Shown here one piece after another: positions 7,506-14,219 of a stretch of 64,000 nt of DNA. Numbering within the stretch: the stretch's first letter is position 1; the number at the start of each line of letters is the position of its first letter. The position numbers and the translations under genes were made by a program. Source of the DNA: Streptomyces xiaopingdaonensis (GTDB lineage Bacteria > Actinomycetota > Actinomycetes > Streptomycetales > Streptomycetaceae); assembly GCF_000262345.1 (NCBI RefSeq), contig NZ_AJTQ01000257.1, positions 1-64,000 on the forward strand. Reading direction: 5' to 3'. Below the pieces are notes generated by a model, which searched no databases, was not told the origin of the DNA, and saw only the letters and a program-made list of their open reading frames with translations.

Positions 7506-8086
7506 GCGCTCACCCCCAGGCAGTCGCGGAGCCGGATGAGGCCGTCGCGCAGTCGGGTCTTGACGGTGCCGAGCGGCTGCGTCAGGAGCTCGGCCACTTC
7601 ACGGTAGGTGAGTCCGCGGTAGTACGCGAGCGTCACCGACTGGCGCTGGAGTTCGGTGAGCGAGCCGAGGCAGCGCCGCACCTGCTCACGTTCGAGCCGC
7701 GCCTCGACCTGCTCGACCACCTCGTCGTACGCGGGCGTCCGGTCGAGCTGCGCGGCGCGCGCGTCCCGGTCGCTCGCGGCCTGCGCGGAGCGCACCCGGT
7801 CGACGGCGCGGCGGTGCGCGAGCGTCATCACCCAGCTCGTCGCGCCGCCCCGCGCCGGGTCGAAGTGCGCGGCGAGGCGCCAGACTTCGACGAGCACCTC
7901 CTGCGCGACCTCCTCCGACTGGGCGGGGTCGCGCAGCACCGAGCGGACAAGACCGAGGACGGGCCCCGCGACCGTGTCGTACACGGAGGCGAAAGCGCTC
8001 TGGTCGCCCTGGGCCACCCGCGCGAGGAGCTCCTCCAGCGAGGGCGCGCCCGTCGCGCCCCCCTCGATGCGGACGGGCTCCCTCAC
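7502..8086 (-). CDS. sigK: ECF RNA polymerase sigma factor SigK
   Basis: A 194-residue ECF sigma factor. Region 2 (about residues 28-100) includes the FASVYDTVAGPVLGLVRSVL and EEVAQEVLVEVWR core-binding segments. Region 4 (about 137-190) includes the GLTYREVAELL...GTVKTRLRDG helix-turn-helix. I choose the GTG at 8086, with AAGGAGG 8 nt upstream; the frame is open further up but that part encodes a different small ORF in another frame. It is followed by its anti-sigma factor. Upstream lies a candidate SigK-type promoter (8181-8208) that matches one before the molybdopterin oxidoreductase at 27.8 kb, suggesting autoregulation. Confidence 0.92.
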   Translation of the reverse strand: MREPVRIEGGATGAPSLEELLARVAQGDQSAFASVYDTVAGPVLGLVRSVLRDPAQSEEVAQEVLVEVWRLAAHFDPARGGATSWVMTLAHRRAVDRVRSAQAASDRDARAAQLDRTPAYDEVVEQVEARLEREQVRRCLGSLTELQRQSVTLAYYRGLTYREVAELLTQPLGTVKTRLRDGLIRLRDCLGVSA

Positions 8087-8151
8087 GCGGCGGCCCTCCT
8101 TCGGCGCGGGTCGCCCCGCTCGGGGGCTTCCGGGTCTCCGGTGTCGTTCAT
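8083..8151 (-). CDS. 22-residue leader ORF coupled to sigK
   Basis: A short ORF begins MNDTGDPEAPERGD with AGGAGG 4 nt before the ATG, the best ribosome site in this region. It ends in a TGA overlapping the sigK GTG start (GTGA). It is strongly charged, with an Arg-Ala tail. It could be a coupling leader that sets sigK translation or merely a small protein. No homologue is known to me. Confidence 0.45.
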   Translation of the reverse strand: MNDTGDPEAPERGDPRRRRAAA

Positions 8152-8180
8152 CAGTCCTCCTGTGGCGGCATCCCATACTC

Positions 8181-8208
8181 CTTCGTCGCCGCGCGGTCAG
8201 CGGATTGG
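8181..8208 (-). promoter_or_regulatory. Candidate SigK promoter of sigK
   Basis: On the minus strand CCAATC is followed by 16 nt and ACGAAG, 30 nt before the leader-ORF start. The -35 block sits in the 11-mer CACCAATCCGC. That 11-mer is repeated exactly before the molybdopterin oxidoreductase with the same spacing to CCGAAT. It resembles the published mycobacterial SigK consensus CCATCC...CCGAAT. Confidence 0.6.
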
Positions 8209-8297
8209 TGGGGATGCGCCGTACGTGTGCGCGCGGTCGCGGTCCGTCGGGCCGGGGCGGAGGATGGCCTCCGTCGGATCGCGAGCAGGAGGCAGCG

Positions 8298-8666
8298 ATG
8301 GTGTGGAGCGAGGAGCAGGTGCGCGAGTTCGCCGAGCGCAGCGAGGTCGAGGTGGTCGCGCCGGGGGACGACGGCACGGAGCGGGCGCCGGTGACCGTGT
8401 GGGCCGTGGTCGCCGGCGGCGTCCCGTACCTCCGGTCGTTCCGCGGCGCCCAGGGCCGCTGGTACCGGCGGATGCGGCGCAACCCCGACGGCGCGGTGCG
8501 GGTGGGCGGCGCGCGGCTGCCCGTGCACTGCGAGCCGGTCGCGGACGAGGAGGTGCGGCGTGCTGTCGACGACGCCTACCGGAGCAAGTACGGCGGCTCC
8601 CCGTACGTCGACAACATGCTCTCCGCCGACTCGGCGCGGACGACCCTCCGCCTCGAACCCCGCTGA
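8298..8666 (+). CDS. DUF2255 family protein
   Basis: A 122-residue protein, start ATG with AGGAGG 5 nt upstream. The segments VTVWAVVAGGVPYLRSFRG, then WYRRMRRNPDGAVRVGG are characteristic of DUF2255, a small group with the split-barrel fold of flavin/F420-binding proteins. The C-terminus DDAYRSKYGGSPYVDNML is also conserved in that family. It is expected to be cytoplasmic and to bind a flavin-type cofactor or substrate; no activity is established. It is transcribed divergently from sigK and ends at a strong bidirectional hairpin. Confidence 0.85.
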   Translation: MVWSEEQVREFAERSEVEVVAPGDDGTERAPVTVWAVVAGGVPYLRSFRGAQGRWYRRMRRNPDGAVRVGGARLPVHCEPVADEEVRRAVDDAYRSKYGGSPYVDNMLSADSARTTLRLEPR

Positions 8667-8690
8667 CCCCCGGGCCCGTCGGGCGGGGTG

Positions 8691-8725
8691 CCCGCCGCGG
8701 CACCGGATCGCGGTGCCGCGGCGGG
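8691..8725. terminator. Bidirectional hairpin, 15-bp perfect arms
   Basis: A perfect 15-bp inverted repeat (arms begin CCCGCCGCGG) with a 5-nt loop between the convergent DUF2255 and SulP genes. Terminator for both strands. Confidence 0.8.
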
Positions 8726-8732
8726 CCGGGGG

Positions 8733-10295
8733 TCAGTCGTGCGGGGCTCCTGCACCCGCCCTTCTGGCCGGCTCCTCTGCTTCGTCCTCCTCCTCGGCGG
8801 CGTACCGTGCGGCCGCGGTGTTGTGCTGCTCCTCCCAGGTGGAGAGGGCGAGGCCGCACGCGTGGTCGACGTGGCGGAGTCCGCCGAGGTCCAGCGCGAC
8901 GCGGCGGTCGGCGGGCAGCGACTCCAGGGAGTCCTGGAGCTTCGGCAGGCGCAGGAAGGTCGCGTTGCCGGAAACCCGTACGTGCAGGGGCCGTTGCGGG
9001 CCCTGGTCGTCGACGTCGACGTGGACGTGGGAGGTCTCCCAGGCGGTCTTGACGACGGCGAGGAGCAAGCCGATCAGGACGCCCTGGAACATGTCGATGA
9101 GCACGATCGAGACGGCCGTCACCGCCAGCACCACGGCCTCGGCCCGGTGCTCCCGCCAGAGCGGGCCGAACTGCTTCACCGGGATCAGCTTGCACCCGGC
9201 GTGGACGAGCACCCCGGCGAGGGCGGCGAGCGGGATGACGCCGAGCGCGGCCGGCAGGGCCGCGGCGAAGACGAGCAGCCACACGCCGTGGAGAACGCGG
9301 GACGCCTTGGTCCTGGCGCCGGCCGCGACGTTGGCCGAGCTGCGGACGATCACCGCCGTCATCGGCAGCGCGCCGAGCACACCGCAGACGGTGTTCCCCG
9401 CGCCCTGGGCCATCAGCTCCTTGTCGTACTCGGTCTTCGGCCCGTCGTGGAGCCGGTCGACCGCCGCCGCGCTGAAGAGGGACTCGGCCGAGGCGATCAG
9501 CGTGAAGGCGAGCACCGTCCCGATCATGCCGACGCCCGCGAGCTGCCCGAACTCACCGAATCCCGGCGGCTGTACGGCTTCGAAGAGGCCCTGCACCTCG
9601 ACCCGCTCGATCGGCAGCCCGGCGAGGGCGGTGACGAGCGTCGCCAGCGCCACGGCTGCGAGCGGCGCGGGCACCGCACGGGCTCCCGCCTTCCACTTCG
9701 GCCAGAGCACCAGCACCGCGACGGTCGAGGCGCCGACGGCGAGCGCGGTGAGCGCCTTCGGCGAACCGGCGACGTCGGCGACGAGCCCGGGCAGCCCGGC
9801 GAGCTTCGCCACCCCCTCACCGGGCGCCGGCCGGTCCGCGAGCGCGTAGACCTGCCCCGCCACCAGCACGAGGCCGATGCCCGCGAGCATGCCCTGCACG
9901 ACGGAGACGGAGATGGCACGGAACCAGCGCCCGAACCCGAGGGCGCCGAGGGCGAGTTGGACGAGCCCGGCGGCGAGGACGAGCACGCCGAGCGCGGGGA
10001 GTCCGTACGTCTGCACGGCCTCGTAGACGAGCACGGTCAGTCCGGCGGCGGGGCCGCTGACCTGGAGGGAGCTGCCCGGGAGGAGTCCGGTGACGAGCCC
10101 GCCGACGATGCCGGTGACGAGCCCGAGTTCGGCGGGGACGCCGGAGGCGACCGCCACGCCGACGCAGAGCGGCAGCGCGACGAGGAAGACCACGAGGGAG
10201 GCGGTGAAGTCGGCGCGGAGGGTGCCGGCCGTGCGCGGGGAACGCACGGACCGCCGTGCGCGGTCGGGGAGGAGTTTCTTCGCTGGATTGGGCAT
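8733..10295 (-). CDS. SulP-family anion (bicarbonate or sulfate) transporter
   Basis: A 520-residue integral membrane protein with ten or more hydrophobic spans from residue ~30 to ~410 and a C-terminal STAS domain of about 90 residues (starting near HVHVDVDDQGPQRPLHVRV). The early segment FTASLVVFLVALPLCVGVAVASG is the SulP signature. It lies 53 nt downstream of a beta-carbonic anhydrase on the same strand, so bicarbonate uptake is the likely role rather than sulfate; this is inference from context. I start at ATG 10295 (MPNPAKKLLPD), preceded by GAGGAACCCC. Longer frames lack conserved sequence. STAS may regulate transport in response to a nucleotide or protein partner. Confidence 0.88.
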   Translation of the reverse strand: MPNPAKKLLPDRARRSVRSPRTAGTLRADFTASLVVFLVALPLCVGVAVASGVPAELGLVTGIVGGLVTGLLPGSSLQVSGPAAGLTVLVYEAVQTYGLPALGVLVLAAGLVQLALGALGFGRWFRAISVSVVQGMLAGIGLVLVAGQVYALADRPAPGEGVAKLAGLPGLVADVAGSPKALTALAVGASTVAVLVLWPKWKAGARAVPAPLAAVALATLVTALAGLPIERVEVQGLFEAVQPPGFGEFGQLAGVGMIGTVLAFTLIASAESLFSAAAVDRLHDGPKTEYDKELMAQGAGNTVCGVLGALPMTAVIVRSSANVAAGARTKASRVLHGVWLLVFAAALPAALGVIPLAALAGVLVHAGCKLIPVKQFGPLWREHRAEAVVLAVTAVSIVLIDMFQGVLIGLLLAVVKTAWETSHVHVDVDDQGPQRPLHVRVSGNATFLRLPKLQDSLESLPADRRVALDLGGLRHVDHACGLALSTWEEQHNTAAARYAAEEEDEAEEPARRAGAGAPHD

Positions 10296-10348
10296 GGGGT
10301 TCCTCTGCGATGGTGGATGGTGCCGTACGCGGTACGGCACGGGAGGGC

Positions 10349-10969
10349 TCAGAGCGGGAGGAACGCCCCGTGCTCGGGCCGGTGTCCGAGGACGAGGCCG
10401 GTGTCGACGGCGTAGAACCAGCCGTGCAGCCGCAGCTCGCCCGCGTCGATCCGGCTGCGGATGCACGGGTAGGACGCGAGGCGGTCGAGCTGGGTGCGGA
10501 TGTGGCGCTGGACGGCGCCGCTCACCTCGGGCTCGTCCTTCTCGGCCGCCCCGGGCGCGAGTTCGGCCGACGGGGCGAGCTGGCTGCGCAGCCAGCCGTC
10601 GACGGCCGGGACGGCGGCGAGGTCCTCGCCGCGGACGCGGGCGCCCACGGCGCCGCAGTGCGAGTGCCCGCAGACGACGATGTCGGGGACGCGGAGCACG
10701 CTCACGGCGTACTCGATCGTCGCCGCCTCGCCGCTGACCTCGGACGAGGTCCCGTACGGAGGAACGGCGTTGCCCGCCGTCCGCAGTTCGAAGAGCTGGC
10801 CGGGCTCGGCACCGGTGATGAGGGAGGGGACGACGCGCGAGTCCGAGCAGGTGATGAAGAGCGCCTCGGGCGCCTGGCCGCCGGCGAGTCGGCCGAAGCG
10901 CTCGCGTTCGTCGTCGTGTGCGGAGATGCGGGTGTGGAGATCGCGGGCGTGGTGGATGAAGGACTGCAT
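10349..10969 (-). CDS. Beta-carbonic anhydrase
   Basis: A 206-residue cytoplasmic enzyme interconverting CO2 and bicarbonate. Zinc ligands of the beta class are present: Cys in ITCSDSRV with its Asp/Arg dyad, then His and Cys in GHSHCGA. The N-terminus MQSFIHHARDLHTRI is typical and the ATG at 10969 fits. It is first in an apparent two-gene unit with the SulP transporter, pairing a bicarbonate pump with the enzyme that consumes or supplies its substrate. Confidence 0.93.
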   Translation of the reverse strand: MQSFIHHARDLHTRISAHDDERERFGRLAGGQAPEALFITCSDSRVVPSLITGAEPGQLFELRTAGNAVPPYGTSSEVSGEAATIEYAVSVLRVPDIVVCGHSHCGAVGARVRGEDLAAVPAVDGWLRSQLAPSAELAPGAAEKDEPEVSGAVQRHIRTQLDRLASYPCIRSRIDAGELRLHGWFYAVDTGLVLGHRPEHGAFLPL

Positions 10970-11210
10970 GGTTGCCTCCAGTCGCGCCACAGCGCGGTCC
11001 GGCGCGCCGGTGCCTGCGCAGGGGCGGTCAGATCGCTGGCTCTTGGGGTTCGTGGGGCACGTCGGGCACGCAGCGTCCGGACCCGGGTCCGCTCGCGCGG
11101 TGGGGTCGCGGACGGGCGCCGGTGGGTGCCGGGTGCGGGCGGTTCGGAGGCGGCTGCGTGCGCCTGCCACGGGCGGCTTCAGCGCGCAGCGCCTCCGGCG
11201 TGCCGCATGC

Positions 11211-11570
11211 TCAGCAGCGGAACACCTGGTGGCGGATGGGGAGTTCGTCCGATCTCTCGGTGACGGGCACCACCGCGCGGCCGGTCTCGGCGACGGCGGG
11301 TCGGCCGCGCAGCTCGGCGCGGACCGCGCACGCGCACACCTGGAGCGACTGGAACGCCGCCGCCTGCACCCCCGCGGAGGGACGCGCCCTGCGCTCCCCG
11401 GGCGGGGCCTTGGCGCTCTCGGCGAGTGTGCTCTCCACGCGCTCGGAGGTGATCTCCCCGCGTTCGGGGGCCTGTTGCCCGGCCTGGGCGACGTCGGCCG
11501 CCGTGAGCACGGAGAGGACGAGGACGACAGCGGCGACCAGCGCCCTGATCGGGGTGCTGGTGCGCCGCAA
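11211..11570 (-). CDS. Small exported or membrane-anchored protein
   Basis: About 119 residues starting from a TTG at 11570 with GGAGG 7 nt upstream. Residues ~8-30 (IRALVAAVVLVLSVLTAADVAQA) form a signal peptide or anchor with an A-x-A-like cleavage site. The mature part is hydrophilic, with a Q-V-C-A-C-A cysteine pair in the middle and a final Cys in HQVFRC. No family is recognised. It has no partner gene on this strand nearby, the carbonic anhydrase starting 241 nt further on. Start choice is moderately sure; a longer frame to 11780 is Arg/Pro-rich. Confidence 0.6.
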   Translation of the reverse strand: MRRTSTPIRALVAAVVLVLSVLTAADVAQAGQQAPERGEITSERVESTLAESAKAPPGERRARPSAGVQAAAFQSLQVCACAVRAELRGRPAVAETGRAVVPVTERSDELPIRHQVFRC

Positions 11571-11980
11571 GGGACCGCCTCCTCGTCTTCTCGTGGGGTT
11601 GGCGTTGCGTCGTCGGCTGGGGCGAACGGCCGCCGCCGCTCGCGGAGTTGCGGCACGGGGCCGCGCGGCCGGTGAGGCGGGGCGGGCCGGCGGAATCCGG
11701 CGCAGGGCACAAGTGCCCGCGGGCGGAGCCGCCTTGGACAGCGGTCTCCATTCTGACCGTTCGCCCACCGCCATGTGCAAATTCCTCTGTGAACTCTGGG
11801 TGAACGCGGGCGCATGGGATCACGAAGGCGGCGCTCCGCTCTCGCATGCGCATGACGTGCGCCCCTGCGCCCCCGCGGCGGTCCGCGAGGCTTCCGCACG
11901 CGGTGGACGAGCCGGCACGCAACCCTTTGCTCGGGCGACCCCGGGCGCCGCCCGCGAACTCCGCTACCCGAGCGGCGGAT
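11571..11980. other. Intergenic region without a recognisable gene
   Basis: About 410 nt upstream of the small exported protein and downstream of the methyltransferase pseudogene, both on the minus strand. No frame here has protein-like composition. It includes a locally less GC-rich stretch near 11770-11800 that may be promoter, but no pair of boxes is convincing. Confidence 0.4.
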
Positions 11981-12690
11981 TCACTCCGGCGGCTTCTCCC
12001 GGACCGACACGTGCCCCTCGCTCTCGGAGGTGAACGGCGCCCGCGACCAGTCCGCCCACCGGTGCCGCAGCCGCATCCCCGCAAGCCGCGCCATGAGGTC
12101 GGGGTCCGTCGGCCGGACGTACCGGGACGGGATCGCCCTGTGCCGTCCCCGCCCGCCGTGACGCGGTGCGAGGTCATCGCCCGCGTCGCCGTGGCGTGGG
12201 CGTCGTAGGACCAGCCCTCCTCCGAGACGTGGAAGGGCACGGCACGCTGCCCGGCGGCAGCCGCCGCAGCGCAGGGACGCCGACCTCGACGAGGAAGCAC
12301 CCGACGGTCGCGAGAGGCGCCGCCGCGTTCCGGAAGCAGGCGACCTGCGCATCCCGCGCCGTGAGGTTGATGGCGGAGTTTCGGGCTAGGTAGGCGAGGC
12401 CCAACCGCCCCGCCGCCCGCACCCCGGTCGCGACGCCGACGTCCGCGCCGACCGGCTCGGCGCGCAGCCGCTCGACCATCGCTCCCGTGCACCGGTACCC
12501 CGCATGCGGCGAGGGGCAGCGCGAAACGCCCCGTCCCGACGCGGAACTCCACGGCCCGTCCCCCGCCCGCGAGCACCGCGAGCGCGGGTTCGACCGCGGC
12601 GCGCGCCGACACCACCGCCGTCTCCTCGTCGTACCTCGCCGCCGCGTCCGCGGGGAATCCGATGGGAAGGAGCCGTCGCCGTCCGTCGCG
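11981..12690 (-). pseudogene. Frameshifted class I SAM-dependent methyltransferase
   Basis: Pieces of one methyltransferase lie in different minus-strand frames. From high to low coordinate: FPADAAARYDEETAVVSARA and a VGTGRFALPLA SAM motif in one frame; AMVERLRAEP, then FLVEVGVPALRRLPPG in a second; VPFHVSEEGWSYDAHATATRAM back in the first; then RYVRPTDPDLMARLAGMRLR to EGHVSVREKPPE in a third. Joined, these follow the order of a known streptomycete methyltransferase family, but at least three frameshifts and some missing residues are needed. The shifts fall near 12480, 12240 and 12130. A sequencing error could explain one indel, not all. It lies between the exported protein and the divergent ArAE gene and is presumably untranslated as a whole. 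Confidence 0.82.
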
Positions 12691-12800
12691 TGAACGTACC
12701 GCCCTCCGGGCGCGCGGCGTTTCCGGCGGGCTCGACTCCACGCAGGTGGCAGCGGGGCGTGCACCGCGGGTGGCGGAGCGCCGCGGGGAAGGGGCACTGC

Positions 12801-14042
12801 GTGGGTGACGCCAGGGAAGCGGTGCGGCGCGGGTGGCGCCAGGTCTCCGCGAAGAGTCGGAACCAGGTCGTCGTGCAGACGGCGCGGGCGACCGCGGCGG
12901 CGACGTGCGCCTACGCCGTCGCGGCCGAGTTGAGCCCGGAGCCGGCGCCGATCACGGCACCGCTCACCGCGCTGCTCGTGGTGCAGGTGACGCTCTTCGC
13001 CACGCTGAAGCTCGGGTTCCGGCGCGTCAACGCGGTCGTCATCGGGGTGCTGATCGCGATCGGCTTCAGCGCCCTCGTCGGGCTCCACTGGTGGAGTCTG
13101 GGCCTGGTGGTCCTCGCGGCGCTCGTCGCGGGGCGGCTGCTGCGCGTCAACGAGTTCGTCAACGAGGTGGCGATCAGCGCGATGCTCATCCTCGGCGTCG
13201 CGGGATCGACGAGCGGCGCCTGGGTGCGGGTGCTCGACACCCTGATCGGTGCGGCGGTCGGCATCCTCTTCAACCTCTTCCTCGCACCGCCGGTCTGGGT
13301 GAAGAGCGCCAGCGACTCGATGGAGGAGCTCGCCCGGCGCATGCGGCGGCTGATGATGGAGACGGCGGAGGCGCTCGGCACCCCGACACCCGTGGCACGC
13401 ACGTCGGCCCGGTTGGACGAGGCGCGCCGGATCGACCAGGAGATCGGCCAGGTCGACTCCTCGCTGCGGCAGGCCGAGGACAGCCTCCGGTTCAACCCGC
13501 GCGTGCGGGAGGCCCAGCTCTCCCGCGCGGTGCTGCGCACCGGGCTCGACACGCTGGAGATCTGCGCGGTGATCGTCCGGGTCCTCGCGCGCTCGCTCAC
13601 CGATCTGGCGCAGGAGCGCGAGGAGGAGGAGCCGCTGATCCCCGAGGGCATCGCGCCGGACCTGGAGGGGATGCTGTCGCACGTAGGCGGCGCGATGGTG
13701 AGCTTCTCCGTGCTGGTCACCGCGCAGACGAGCGCCAACGCGGAGGAGGCGGAGGACCGGCTTTCCTCCGAGCTCGACGCCGCCCGCGACACCCGCGAGA
13801 AGGTGGCCCAGCTTCTGCTGGCGAAGGTGCGGGAGGACCCGGAGCAGTGGCAGCACTTCGGCGTGCTGCTCGCGCAGATCGACCGCGTCCTCGACGAGCT
13901 CCAGCCGGAGAACCGCAGCCAGCGCCTCCTCGACGAGCTCGACCGCAGCTCGCGCGAGCAACGCAGCAGGAGCGAACGCCTCGCAGCCCTGCGCGAGCGG
14001 CTCGGCCGCCTGCGCCCGCGGCGCGGCCCCCGCGCGGCGTGA
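12801..14042 (+). CDS. ArAE/FUSC-type membrane protein (putative aromatic acid exporter)
   Basis: A 413-residue protein. About 150 N-terminal residues carry five or six membrane spans (ITAPLTALLVVQVTLFATLK, AVVIGVLIAIGFSALVGLHW, LGLVVLAALVAGRLL, AISAMLILGVAGSTSGAWV, LIGAAVGILFNLFL). A long cytoplasmic helical domain with coiled-coil character follows to the end. This is the layout of the aromatic acid exporter (ArAE) and FUSC families. The GTG at 12801 has GGGGAAGGGG 6 nt upstream and keeps the conserved GWRQVSAKSRNQVV lead. It stands alone and is followed by a hairpin. Substrate unknown. Confidence 0.87.
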   Translation: MGDAREAVRRGWRQVSAKSRNQVVVQTARATAAATCAYAVAAELSPEPAPITAPLTALLVVQVTLFATLKLGFRRVNAVVIGVLIAIGFSALVGLHWWSLGLVVLAALVAGRLLRVNEFVNEVAISAMLILGVAGSTSGAWVRVLDTLIGAAVGILFNLFLAPPVWVKSASDSMEELARRMRRLMMETAEALGTPTPVARTSARLDEARRIDQEIGQVDSSLRQAEDSLRFNPRVREAQLSRAVLRTGLDTLEICAVIVRVLARSLTDLAQEREEEEPLIPEGIAPDLEGMLSHVGGAMVSFSVLVTAQTSANAEEAEDRLSSELDAARDTREKVAQLLLAKVREDPEQWQHFGVLLAQIDRVLDELQPENRSQRLLDELDRSSREQRSRSERLAALRERLGRLRPRRGPRAA

Positions 14043-14057
14043 GCGAGTGTGCCGCAT

Positions 14058-14078
14058 GGCCCCGCACGGTGCGGGGCC
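14058..14078 (+). terminator. Hairpin after the ArAE gene
   Basis: A 9-bp perfect inverted repeat (GGCCCCGCA/TGCGGGGCC) with a 3-nt loop, 16 nt past the stop codon. Likely intrinsic terminator. Confidence 0.7.
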
Positions 14079-14150
14079 GTTGCGCGAAGGGAGCGGGAGC
14101 GCGCGGAGGCGCGGGTGCGCGTCTCGGCGAGGGGCCGCCCCAGGCGCGTT

Positions 14151-14169
14151 TTGCACGCAGTTGCATAAT
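14151..14169 (+). promoter_or_regulatory. Candidate promoter/operator of the FadH-PadR operon
   Basis: Two TTGCA repeats spaced 10 bp apart run into CATAAT at 14164-14169, 50 nt before the FadH start. The AT-rich box stands out in a very GC-rich region. It is the likely -10 and a possible site for the PadR regulator encoded downstream. Confidence 0.4.
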
Positions 14170-14219
14170 CGTCGGATGCGGCCGCAGGGAGCGGGCCGCG
14201 CCGGACGAGGAGGCCCCGA

